Positions 37,740 to 48,652 of a DNA stretch of 64,000 bases are shown one piece after another. The translations under genes were made by a program, and so were the position numbers. Position 1 is the stretch's first letter, and each line of letters opens with the position of its first letter. Source of the DNA: Welwitschia mirabilis (taxonomy: Eukaryota > Gnetophyta > Gnetopsida > Welwitschiales); NCBI GenBank assembly GCA_051453625.1, contig JBOZIK010000001.1:213553013-213617012 (forward strand). The letters run 5' to 3'. The notes beneath the pieces were generated by a model. The model was not told the origin of the DNA. It worked only from the letters and a program-made list of their open reading frames with translations, and searched no databases.

Positions 37740-38975
37740 TGTTGTAATGCCAAATTGTATGCTTTTAGTATGGTATTTTGAGTAATTTTCCAAGACATTT
37801 AGATAGGTTTAAGAACAAAATTATGATTATTGAGAGACAAGGAGAAAATCATGAAAATTCATAATATTAATACATCTAAAGGAATTTTATAATAATTCTA
37901 GTACCTCATAATTTGAGGATGAATTAATGATTTAGAGACCAATTTAACTTGATAAAGAGCTTTAAGAAGCTATCTCCCCATTCATAATTTAGATGACATA
38001 GCAGAATGACTTCATTTACATGCTAATTAGGATGATGACTAAACTAAAATGAAAGTTAAATATAGAACTCTCTTAATGTGGCATCATCTCCAACATCATT
38101 TAAATAAAACATAGGATGATAACCTAATTTTAGTTAATGTACCAAACTTCACCTAACTTACGTAGTGTATCATGAGCTTTCCGTGCATCGTTAATGTTTT
38201 GATTGTATCTATTACATTTGTTATTTTTGAGTCTATTGTTGTTAATAAATACCACCTTCAACCTCAACTTCAATATCTTCTTTGACACCAAAAATTATTA
38301 TGACAGAAGATCAAAGGGTAGAAGGTTCATTTGTTAGTTATTAAGAGGGGTCTTCCTTGGTATTGGGTTGTGTCTTCTTCATTAATATGCAACTACTTTG
38401 TAATAAAATATTGATTAGACTTTTAATGAACATATTCTTTTAGTTTTATTATATTCATATGCATGTCCCTTATGATTTATGTTTCTTATGATTATGTGAT
38501 AGTTTCATCTATGATATAGGTCATCAAGAACAACCTTTGTTAAGGTTCTAATCATTAGTTTAAGATCTTGCATTACATTTTATATTTTTTTAGATTAATA
38601 GTTGCATGTTTTCCATATTTTGCTTAACATATTTGATATCTTAGATTGGTTAAGATAAGTGACAAGTTTCTTGATTGATCTAGGTTATGCAGGGATGATC
38701 TTAGTGATAAAGATTTGGTAGCCAGATAGATGTTTTATTTTGAGTAGATTGCATGTGCATTTCCATTATGTGTTTACTTTTCTTGCATTATCAATTTTCA
38801 TTTTGAACCTTTACTTCATGAAAATCAATTTTCTTTTTTTTTATCTAGTGCCTTTAATAGATTATGACAATTGGGTCCACTTCTATGTATATTAATATCT
38901 TATATTTATACATATATTTGTGATTATTAGCATTTGATAAAGGACCTAACATTTACATAAATATGCACTGTAACA
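37740..38975 (+). mobile_element. 5' LTR of element D
   Basis: TGTTGTAATGCCAAATTG...ATGCACTGTAACA, 1236 bp without a gap; the best copy of the family-1 LTR in the window. Landmarks: a TCATC/GATGA dyad region at 37985-38115, TTGTTAATAAATACCACCTT near 38235 (probable TATA-less or weak TATA region), GGTATTGGGTTGTGTC at 38356, and a TGATTGATCTAGGTTATGCAG block near 38672. Confidence 0.85.
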
Positions 38976-38978
38976 TGT

Positions 38979-38996
38979 TGGTGTCATTATAGGGGA
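38979..38996 (+). other. Primer-binding site, element D
   Basis: TGGTGTCATTATAGGGGA lies three bases after the LTR end and equals TGGCGCCATCACCGGGGA with four C-to-T or G-to-A changes. Same site and spacing as in elements A and B. Confidence 0.8.
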
Positions 38997-39700
38997 AGGC
39001 CATAAGGTGTTCAAGAATTGTCATTACCTAGATAAGTTATTTGAACTTTGATTCAAGTATTTATTTATAGTGGTGTTGTGTTTTTACTATAAATATTATA
39101 GTTTTTTACTATAATTTTCATGTTTTTCATTTTTCATTCAACATTTTTTGAGCTTTTCATGTTATTTATCATTTAAATGACATAGTAAGGTGACTACCTA
39201 GTGTTTTATATTAATATTATTTTTTTTACAAGTTTTGTTTTGATTTTACACCATGTAATAAGTTAATATCATCTACTCTATCATCTAGATGGAATAGGAA
39301 GATGATTGACGGTGTGTTTCTATTCTAGTTTTTGGTGATTTTGTGTTTGGATTTCTTTGTTTTTATTTCTTATTTTCTTATCATTTAGGATATTGTCTAG
39401 ATGACAAAAGAGATGACAAATAGGTAGAAATTTTGCTAAGAATGTAGGAACATGATAAAATATGGTGAGAAGCTGAAATAACTAAGGGAATAAAGCTTAA
39501 TCAAAAAAAATATTAAAAAAGGCTCACTTGATGAAAAATAAAATACAGCATGAAAACCTAAGGTATGTAATTTTCAAGACCTAAAAAAAAAGGTTTCTGC
39601 TTTTATAATTTTAGAATTAAAGTGAAAATAGTAAAATAGGATAAATCATTTTTTTCCATTCTTATTAATGAGTAGTATCACTTAATACGAACATGATAGA
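38997..39700 (+). other. Leader of element D
   Basis: Non-coding, and similar to the leader of A (21160-21600): both start with a ...TAGTGG or TAGTGGTG segment after TATTTAT.TATAGTGG and both carry a ...TCATCTAGATGG...AAGATGA... or AGATGGATGAC dyad before a purine-rich stretch. Dyad copies lie at 39286-39310 and 39382-39415. Confidence 0.6.
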
Positions 39701-41374
39701 ACCTTTTAGTTCTATGTGAATGTTATGTAGGAGAGATAATTATTAGAAGGAGACATGAAAGACAAAAATCTTATAACTTATCTTTTAATTATTATCTAAA
39801 ACCTAGAATCAGGAATTCTTCTTATTCATCCTTCTCATCCACTACTAAGAATAATGATAAAGAAGCACTATGAGAAATATTGGCTAAAATGAGAGCTAAA
39901 GAAAGGGAGAGAAAACATAAAAATTATAATAATGATGGAAATAAAACACTTAGAAAAATATTTTGAAAACAATTTTGGGGAACTTCAAATTATGTTGAAA
40001 CTATGATCTCTTTCTCTTTTTAAACTTCTTATTTTCACCTCCTCCTTTTCAAACTTTAAATGAAAATAACCATGATGATTTGAAACATTTCCGTTTTTCC
40101 ACCTCATCTAATAAAACATTTTACAATTATTTTAGTGATTCCCAACCATCTCCCATGAGTCATGATAAATAATAACCATCTTCCACGGATTGTTATGAAG
40201 AACAACCATATCCCATATATTATCATGAAGAATAAAATTCATCTACCATAACTTACTATGAAGAAAAAATAACTCAGTAATAGAAATGCTTAAGAAAATG
40301 AAAATGAGAAAAGAAAATACTAATAATAACTTAGAAAATTTGATTGGGATGTTTCAATAAAATTTATTATAAATTAAATAATATTAAGATTCTTTTATAT
40401 AACAAACCTATTCTACTACATCCTACTTTAAGAAACATGAGGAGAACTTCAAAATAACAAGTAATAAAAATTCTTATTATAACATAAAAAATAGAAGTAT
40501 GAATTAACCTATAACATCAAACTTATTAGGATATGGATTAAAAAAAGGAAAATAATAATGATTCAACTCCATTATTTGATAATATTGATGAAGATAATTA
40601 CTTTTTAGATAATGAAATAGTTACATATCCATACAATTCCTATTAGAAAATAAAGATGAAATAAAAGAATTAACTCATAAAAAATCTAAAAATTCTTTTA
40701 TGCATGATGAACATAATGATCACATTTCTCCTTCTAATGAATCTAATGAATTGAAAATAATAACCTGCAACAAGGTGATGAAGAAAAAAATGATGATTAT
40801 ATTGAAATAATAGATCATATTCCTAGTTCTCACTTACTTTGTGATGAGGATGGAGTTCAACCTTTAAACGAAGTTTAACATATGATATTAAGGGAGAATT
40901 TAAATAATGAAAAAAAATAAATGGGGAATTCAAATTATGAATGGAGTCATCCACCCATGATGTTATAATGATAGCCTAATATGATAATTAGTAATATTAC
41001 CTCAATAATAGAAAATGAGGATTATAATTTGGAATTAATAGAATATTTAGATAATAGGAAGAATAATTAACTCAATAAATATCAAAAAATATTCCATCAC
41101 ATAATGAGAAACTTTCTTTCTATAACCTTTTTAATGGTCTCCTCGAGGAATCCACCAACTTAGAAAATGAAAATAATCCTCAAGAAAATAATAATGAGTT
41201 TAATAAATAAGAGTAAGATATAGTTAATGATATTGATAAAGGTAATTAAAAAGATGAAGGTATTACCAAAGAAAATAATAAATAAAGTGAAGAAAGTATT
41301 CAACTAAGTAATGATGAAGTAAATAATGAAAAAACAGAAATAAAGAAGAAGAAATTTAAAACCAATAAAACTTA
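39700..41374 (+). pseudogene. Element D internal reading frame, first part, acidic
   Basis: One dominant frame with scattered stops encodes, in order: a basic Arg-rich start (RRRHERQKSY near 39755), Ser-rich and Lys/Glu/Arg stretches (KMRAKERERKHKNYNNDG near 39890), Ser/Pro/His-rich sequence (40080-40260), then long Asn/Asp/Glu-rich sequence (NIDEDNYFLDNEIVTYP near 40585, SSHLLCDEDGVQPLNEV near 40830, SIQLSNDEVNNEKTEIKKKK near 41300-41350). I recognise no gag, protease or RT in it. Such charged low-complexity sequence occurs in accessory proteins of plant Ty3 elements and in non-autonomous ones. The frame ends with TAA overlapping the ATG of the next frame (TAATG at 41373-41377). Function unknown. 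Confidence 0.45.
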
Positions 41375-41998
41375 ATGGAGAATAAACTTACACCTTTTAA
41401 TAAAATAAACCAACTTAAAGAGTTAAATCATGCTTCTTCATTACTTTTACTTATACTTTCATGCAAAACCTCAAATGGCATTCCTCATTCTACTTCTACT
41501 TCCACATTATCTTATGATATTGATAATGATAATCTTTCTCACTTTCTTTCATTTGAACATTTAAGNNNNNNNNNNNNNNNNNNNNNNNNNNNNNNNNNNN
41601 NNNNNNNNNNNNNNNNNNNNNNNNNNNNNNNNNNNNNNNNNNNNNNNNNNNNNNNNNNNNNNNNNTGATAAAGGTAATTAATAAGATTAAGGTATTACCA
41701 AAGAACATAATAAATAAAGTGAAGAAAGTATTCAACTAAGTAATGATGAAGTAAATAATGAAAAAACAAAAATAAAGAAGAAGAAATTTAAAATCAATAA
41801 AACTTAATGGAGAATAAACTTACACCTTTAAATAAAATAAACCAACTTAAAGAGTTAACTCATGCTTCTTCATTACTTTTACTTATACTTTCATGCAAAA
41901 CCTCAAATGGCATTCCTCATTCTACTTCTACTTCTACATTATCTTATGATATTGATAATGATAACCTTTCTCACTCTCTTTCATTTGAACATTTAAGT
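41234..41998 (+). repeat. Gap-flanking duplication (about 330 bp)
   Basis: Bases 41234-41565 recur at 41666-41998 on the two sides of a 100-N gap, with a few percent differences, mostly G/A and C/T. The two starts ATGGAGAATAAACTTACACC at 41375 and 41807 are therefore probably the same start read twice. Confidence 0.85.
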
Positions 41999-42660
41999 AA
42001 TCCTTTAAATCACATCCTTCTTCTTGAAATTAATAAAAAACATCATCTTAAGGAGTCCACTCAAAAAATATCTCAATCTTTTCCTTTTAAAAATTCATGT
42101 GATATAAAAAGTAACATATTTTTCTCTTTTACAAAATCAACTCTACCTTATGCTTTTAATGATTACTCTTTTAAAAANNNNNNNNNNNNNNNNNNNNNNN
42201 NNNNNNNNNNNNNNNNNNNNNNNNNNNNNNNNNNNNNNNNNNNNNNNNNNNNNNNNNNNNNNNNNNNNNNNNNNNNNAACATATTTTTCTCTTTTACAAA
42301 ATCAACTCTACCTTATGCTTTTAATGATTACTCTTTTAAAAAACAAGACTTGGGATATCTTGAAGCTCTAAATTGGTATAAACCTTATCTTCTTGATCCA
42401 AATTCATGCATAGAATTAAATGTTAAGAATTTTATTAAGTATGTTAAACCTATCTTAATAACTCATCCTAAAAACTTTCTTTCAAATCCTTCAATCCTAA
42501 GTAATAGCATGAATGTCTTTCATGTTCAATATCAAGCTTAGAATAAAATATGTGTTTTAAATTCTTTACATCCTAAGTTTGATAAGAGATTGTTTTTTCA
42601 TAAGTTATATGACTTTTTTAATATTTTATATTACTACTACATCTTAAGAAGACAAAATTC
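41807..42660 (+). CDS. Element D internal reading frame, second part, unrecognised
   Basis: The frame is open from the ATG at 41807 to a TAG at 42541 and, if that TAG was once CAG, runs to about 42660. Allowing for a 100-N gap and a 63 bp gap-flanking repeat (42113-42177 and 42278-42342), about 190 unique codons are stop-free. By my estimate that is very unlikely by chance at this base composition (order 1e-8). It is Ser/Leu/Asn-rich with clusters SSLLLLILSC (residues 21-30), SNPLNHILLLEINKKHHL, FSFTKSTLPYAFNDYSFKK, DLGYLEALNWYKPYLLDP and LITHPKNFLSNPSILSNSMN. The hydrophobic SLLLLILSC is too short for a sure membrane segment. I recognise no domain. It lies upstream of the integrase tail of D. 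It may be a transduced or accessory ORF of the element; whether it is translated is unknown. Confidence 0.5.
42113..42342 (+). repeat. Gap-flanking duplication (about 65 bp)
   Basis: Bases 42113-42177 recur at 42278-42342 around a 100-N gap. The apparent repeat of NIFFSFTKSTLPYAFNDYSF in the protein comes from this and is not a real protein repeat. Confidence 0.85.
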
Positions 42661-43189
42661 CATTTGATCATGCTAATTGAAAAATATCTTATTTCTTTAA
42701 TGAAAATTCATATCTTAAATAAATGATATAAAGCTTCTTAATCTTATTATAAATTAAAAAGATCCCTCAAAATCTTCTTAAATAGTTTTGTTGAGCACTT
42801 CCATGCATGTATTATATGATTATATTCATGATTTACATCATCTCAATAAGAGACTATTNNNNNNNNNNNNNCAAATATGAAATTTGTAGTATGAATTGTT
42901 TACCATTTAATTATTTTTACCTCTAATTAATTTTATAAAAAAATTATTTTATACCTTTTATGATTTATCAATTCGTAAATATTTGAATTGGTTCATCTTT
43001 TTTTTTTTTGAGAAAATGTAATATCATATGACCATAGTCTTAGGAATAAATCTTTATTTTTATTGCTTTTCAATAAAACTATTCAATAGATTTTAGGACT
43101 TGAATGATTTTTTTTTTTAGTTTACTTTGTTATTTTCTTTTTGCTATTATGTTTTAATTCTTTTATATTTAGTTTTTATTTTAAGTAAT
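42661..43189 (+). other. AT-rich interior of element D
   Basis: No coding sign. A 13-N gap lies at 42859-42871. T runs occur near 43000 and 43110. Confidence 0.4.
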
Positions 43190-43330
43190 AAATTAATCTC
43201 TAGATGGGTAGATCCTTATCTTTTAGAGAAAGTACATTTTTAATGGATTAATTAAAGTTTTTGATTTGAATATTAAGAAAATTCAAAAAAATAGACAAGG
43301 GTTAAAAATCCATGAATCATCAAATCTTGA
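43190..43330 (+). pseudogene. Integrase tail relic, element D
   Basis: The stretch SRWVDPYLLEKVHF-like (ctctagatgggtagatccttatc...) followed by a CTTGAACATGATAAAAGC block aligns with the end of the integrase of element A (27780-27940: SKWLDSYPIEKVHSD, then TTTGAACATGATAAAAGC). No other part of pol is visible in D, so gag-pol was probably deleted or replaced upstream of this point. Confidence 0.7.
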
Positions 43331-46314
43331 ACATGATAAAAGCAATTATTTTGGTGAACGTCATGCTATCACTTAAACATCTTTTAGACTTGAGTTATAT
43401 TTTACTTTATGCAGTTATCATAACTAGTAATTTATACTTAGGCATTAAAGTAATAAGATTAGATTTACACAATCTTAAGACATTCAAATGTTTATGAACT
43501 TTATTTGAAGGAAAATTCTTTGGTTTTTTATGTTTTATCTCAATGGTATGAGTCTTTGGTTGTTGGCACTATCCTTTCTTGTCGCTTATATCATTTTTTA
43601 ACTTTCATCTTTATAATGGTGTGGTTATATGGGAATTATTCTAAAGAATTATGTTAAAAAAAGGAAAAAAGAAATATTATTACCATGATCTATTATTTCT
43701 ATGATAAATACATAGTCATAACAATGTCATACCAAACTGAGATAAATTTTACTAAGAGGAACATTTGGTAGGATTAGTAGCTATGAGAACTCCATTGGAG
43801 GGATCAAGTGGTCATGCTTTGTAGGTTTTACTTGTTTAACTATGGTTGCACTCCCCTTATCATGGATTAAAATAAAATACTTCAAGGCTGTAGGATCATT
43901 GATGTTCCTAGTGTCATCAAAGCCATTACTTGTTTTCTAGACCCATTATGCTTACATTNNNNNNNNNNNNNNNNNNNNNNNNNNNNNNNNNNNNNNNNNN
44001 NNNNNNNNNNNNNNNNNNNNNNNNNNNNNNNNNNNNNNNNNNNNNNNNNNNNNNNNNNCATGATCTATTATTTCTATGATAAATACATAGTCATCACAAT
44101 GTCCTACCACACTGAGATAAATTTTACTAAGAGGAACATTTGGTAGTATTGGTAGCTATGAGAACTCTATTGGAGGGATTAATTGGTCATGCTTTGTAGG
44201 TCCTACTTGTTTAACTATGGTTGCACTCCCCTCATCATGGATTAAAATAAAATACTTCAAGGCTTTAGGATCATTGATATTCTTGGTATCATCAAAGGCA
44301 TGACTTGTTTTCTAGGCCCATTATGCTTACATTATTTTCACATGATTATTTTACTTTTGATAATTTGAGTTTTGGGTTATCAGTAGGTGAGTTCATTTTT
44401 GGTAGATTTTGATCTTAGCATTCATGGTTTGAAANNNNNNNNNNNNNNNNNNNNNNNNNNNNNNNNNNNNNNNNNNNNNNNNNNNNNNNNNNNNNNNNNN
44501 NNNNNNNNNNNNNNNNNNNNNNNNNNNNNNNNNNAAAAAATTACTTAGTAGCATCATAATCATTACCTATTTGAGTGGTACTTTGTGAAGTTTTTGCATT
44601 ATGTCATGCATCATTAATTAGGTGATTCTATAATTACTTCTAAGAGGGCTTGCTAGATTTGAATTTAGGATAGGTACACAATCTTCTTCATGTTTCTAAG
44701 TTGTCCATTTTTATTTTATCTTTTTAGTTATTTTATTTGGTATTTTAAAGTCATTTCTATATTTTTCATCATAAATCCTTACAACTTGATCATTTAGTAG
44801 TTCTCTTATTGATTTTTATTTTCATTTCCATTTTCTTTTTTGAAGTTGATTTTTTTGTACATAAATTTCCTTAATTTATGATGCTAATTTTTTCCATCTA
44901 TTCTTTAAAATCTTTTCAAGTTTAGTTTTCTTTAATTTTCTCTTTATTTAAAGTTTTAAAACATCCAATACTATTTTTTAATGATTATGAGTTCATGACA
45001 CATTTCATCTATCTTTCTTAGCTTGGCACATTCATCTCCTTTATTATGCCTTGATTTATCATTATTCTTAGTTATTTTCCATCTTTTAAACTCTCTAATA
45101 TCGTTTTAAGATCTAGTTGATGCTATTTAAGCTTAAATGATTCTTCTAATTATTCCAAACTTTCTAATCTTTTTGAAAACCATTGTCATCCTTCTTGTCA
45201 TTTAAATGACTAGGTGAATGATACACAGATATTTTTTGAGTATTAACTCTTTACATTTCATCTTTTCTAGACAATTTTTTAACCTTCCTTTTGTGCATAT
45301 AATACTACTCTTAGGCCTACCTATTTTATGTATTTGTACTTAACTTTCATATGGATTTTTTTTCTTCTTATGTTAATGTAATATGAGGCATATTGATTCA
45401 CATGTCTTTGGAGGGGGGAAGGGGAGATGGTGAAGGGACAAGATATGTATTTGTAAATATTTTAAACATATTTTAAAATTTTTAGAATTAGTTTTATATT
45501 TTTATGAGACATATTTATAATGTATTAATCTGATTCTAAATACCTACTATTTGAGTGATATGCATTATAAATATTATTTATTAAAGTATGTACTTAACAT
45601 TAAAATAATTATAGTTTATAGACATTTTAAACAAATTTTAAGATTTTTAGGATCAAGTTTATATTTTTATGAGACATATTTATAATGTATTAATCTAATT
45701 CTAAATACTTAATATTAGAATATATACTTAAAATATGCATTATAGAATGATACAAGCAATTTATGAAACCATGAATGAAGTCAATAATGTTATGATTGAT
45801 TATGTTTTATATACTTTCCTTATAGATTGTTCTTATAAATCTAATGTTTAATCTACGAATATCCTTTTTGAGTTGTTACTATTGCTAATTATATATATAG
45901 ATAATCTATCTAAGTTATTATGATCATATCTCACAATCATTATTTTTGTTATGACATCTAGTTTTTATCTTTTTAATGTGCTAAATTTTTTAAGCGGGGG
46001 CCTAATACATAGGTAAGTATTTTAATCTTATTTTTTGATGAGCATGATTATAGGCAATTAATTTTATAGACTATTTTTTAGGATCCTACCATTCCCATAA
46101 TCATCAAGACTATAGTTTGCATGACATAATGATCACTTCATCTATCAAGTTAAATGATTTTATTTTATTTAATTTTGTAATTTACTCTAGAATTCTGAGA
46201 TGTATTAAGTTGATTTACATATTCCTAATTAGTGTTTTATTTAAGGTAATTTGACTTGCAATTATAATTATTCATCAACTTTGTCAAGGACTGATAGGGC
46301 TAAGTGGAAGGCTA
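43331..46314 (+). other. 3' non-coding region of element D
   Basis: Homologous to the 3' region of A (29048-29325 matches 43690-43920). Gaps lie at 43959-44058 and 44435-44534 (100 N each). Bases 43681-43958 recur at 44059-44335 as a gap-flanking duplication. Two similar blocks, ATTTTTATGAGACATATTTATAATGTATTAATCT (45497-45530 and 45661-45694), form a real degenerate tandem repeat of about 164 bp. A TCATC/GATGA dyad lies near 45187-45225. It ends at the polypurine-like GGGCTAAGTGGAAGGCTA (46297-46314). No open frame is supported. Confidence 0.55.
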
Positions 46315-48190
46315 TGTTGTAATACCAAATTATATGTTTTTGATATGGTATTTTGAGTAGTTTTACAAGACATTTAGATCTGATTAAGCAAAAAATGACA
46401 ATTATTAAGAGTCAAGAAGAAAATCATGAAAATGAATAAATACCAATACATTTAAATGCATTTTGGACTAATTTATTACTTCATATTTTAAGGAGGAATT
46501 AATGATATTCTAGTCTGATTTAAGTTGTTAAAGAGCTTCAAGAAGGCTAGCATCCCATCCATTATTCATATGATATATCAAAATGAGACCACTTACAGGC
46601 TAACTAGGATGATAACTAGACTGACATGAAAGCTAAAAATAGAACTCTCTTTATCATCCTCTCCAACATCATCTAGATGACACATAGGAAAATAATCTAA
46701 TTTTAGTCAATGTATTAAACTTTACCTAACTTGTGTAGTGTATCATGTACTTTCTATGTGCCATTAGGGTTTTGATTACATCTATTATATTTAATAGTTT
46801 TGAGTCTATTATTGTTAATAAATAGAACCTTTATCCTTGAATCTAATAATCTTCTTTAACACTAAAAACTATCGTGACAAGAGAATGAAGGGTAGGATGT
46901 CTTTTCATTAGTTGCAGAGAGGAGTCTTCCTTAGTGTTGAGCTGTGTCTCCTTCATTGAGGTAATACTACTTTGTAATATGATGTTGGTTCAACTTTTAA
47001 TAGAAATATTCTTTTAGTTTTATTATATTCATATGCATGTACCTTATAGTTTATGTTACTTATGATTGCATGATAGCTTCATCTATGATATTGGTCATCA
47101 AGGACAACCCTTAGTCATTGCATGTTTTTTATATTCTATTCAACATACTTAATATCTTAGTTTGGTTAGGATTAGTGATTAGTTTTCTTAATTGATCTAT
47201 ATTAGGCAGGACCAATCTTGGTGAAAGAGATTTAATAGTCTAATAGACTTACATTTAAGTAGATTGCAAATTACATTTTGATTATGTATTTACTTTTCAG
47301 ACATTATTAATTTTTANNNNNNNNNNNNNNNNNNNNNNNNNNNNNNNNNNNNNNNNNNNNNNNNNNNNNNNNNNNNNNNNNNNNNNNNNNNNNNNNNNNN
47401 NNNNNNNNNNNNNNNNATGTATTAAACTTTACCTAACTTATGTAATGTATCATGTACTTTCTATGTGCCATTAGGATTTTTATTATATATATTATATTTA
47501 ATAGTTTTGAGTCTATTATTATTAATAAATAGTACCTTTATCCTTGAATCTAATAATCTTCTTTAACACTAAAAATTATCATGACAAGAGAATGAAGGAT
47601 AGGATGTCTTTTCATTAGTTGCAGAGAGGAGTCTTCCTTAGTGTTAAGTTGTGTCTCCTTCATTGAGGTACTACTACTTTATAATATGATGTTGGTTCAA
47701 CTTTTAATAGAAATATTATTTTAGTTTTATTATATTCATATGCATGTCCCTTATAGTTTATGTTACTTATGGTTCCATGATAGCTTCATTTATGATATTG
47801 GTCATCAAGGACAACCCTTAGTTATTGCATGTTTTTTATATTCTATTCAACATATTTAATATCTTAGTTTGGTTAGGATTAGTGATTAGTTTTCTTAATT
47901 GATCTAGATTAGACAAGACCAATCTTAGTGAAAGATATTTAATAGACTTACATTTAAGTAGATTGCAAATTACATTTTGATTATGTATTTACTGTTCATA
48001 CATTGTTAATTTTTATTTTGAATCTTTACTTCATAGAAAATAATTCTCTTTCTTCTCACCTAGTGTCTTTGACAGATTACAAAATTTAGGTTTGCTCCCA
48101 TATATATTAGTGTGTCATGTTTATGCATATATTTTTTATTGACAAGATTTAATAAAGGATGTAATGTTTGCATAAATATGCACCAAAAGA
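46315..48190 (+). mobile_element. 3' LTR of element D
   Basis: It starts TGTTGTAATACCAAATTATA and ends ...AAATATGCACCAAAAGA. Bases 46709-47316 recur at 47417-48020 around a 100-N gap, so its real length is about 1.17 kb, close to the 5' LTR. It aligns with 37740-38975 from end to end. The copy is followed by ATCAT and then by element E sequence. Confidence 0.8.
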
Positions 48191-48195
48191 ATCAT
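48191..48195 (+). repeat. Target-site duplication of D, right copy
   Basis: ATCAT versus ATAAT on the left, one mismatch. From here element E resumes with GTTACTAAATAAGTAAAAGC, matching GTTACTAAATGTGTGAAAGC in element F (49572). Confidence 0.65.
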
Positions 48196-48307
48196 GTTAC
48201 TAAATAAGTAAAAGCATGTGTTATTGATCTAGCTATGCTTAAACAATGATGAAATTATTTAAGGCAAAGATTTTCACTAGATTTAGTTATCCTTAAGTTT
48301 TAATTAG
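48196..48307 (+). pseudogene. Integrase core fragment, element E (right half)
   Basis: Reads VKACVIDLAM, then a frame with KLFKAKIFTRF and GYP, ending at a LISDRA-like block where the second catalytic Asp is still encoded. It continues the integrase left at 37739. It stops abruptly at 48308, where an RT thumb sequence begins, so the rest of the E integrase is deleted. Confidence 0.75.
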
Positions 48308-48652
48308 TGATAGAGCAAAAAATGTCATTTCATGGTTAACAAAAACATAGTATTAGTACATATTATATTTTTAGAAGAAATTCAAGTAGATCCTACAAAA
48401 TTGTCATTAATCTAACATCTATTTGGTCCTAAAAAATAGAAAGATATTAGATCCTTTTTAGGATATGCAAGATATTATAGGAGGTTTATTAAGGATTTTT
48501 GTAAAATTTTTAAATAACCTTGGGATCGTTTAAGTAAAAATGCCTCATTTACCTCGACCCATGAGTATCAACAAGCTTTCAATGAACTTAAGATAAAACT
48601 TACCTTTACTCCTATTATTCAATCATTTGATTGAAAGTTACCCTTTGAATTC
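48308..48652 (+). pseudogene. Reverse transcriptase thumb, element F
   Basis: The sequence reads NVISWLTKT (in another frame CHFMVNKN), IQVDPTKLSLI, GYARYYRRFIKDFCKIF (48453-48507) and HEYQQAFNELKIKLTFTPII (48560-48620), the RT C-terminal part of an Athila-like element. The palm with the catalytic acids is absent, so F is 5'-truncated or was joined here by recombination. Confidence 0.8.

Larger units (their letters stand above)
37740..48190 (+). mobile_element. Element D, complete nested LTR retrotransposon
   Basis: Element D has two LTRs (37740-38975 and 46315-48190), a primer-binding site (38979-38996), a leader like that of A, an interior, a polypurine region and near-matching 5 bp target duplications. 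It sits inside the integrase of element E, whose two halves flank it. The interior lacks recognisable protease, RT and RNase H and keeps only an integrase tail (43190-43320), so it looks non-autonomous, relying on a family-1 relative. The true length is shorter than drawn because four internal gap-flanking duplications inflate it. Divergence between the two LTRs would date it. Confidence 0.75.

Noticed and set aside
42278-42371. Repeat within the protein of element D
   Set aside because: The repeated 65 bp flank a 100-N gap; not a true protein repeat.
43312-43497. Frame of 61 codons
   Set aside because: It overlaps the integrase tail relic and 3' non-coding sequence of D, which aligns in other frames with element A.
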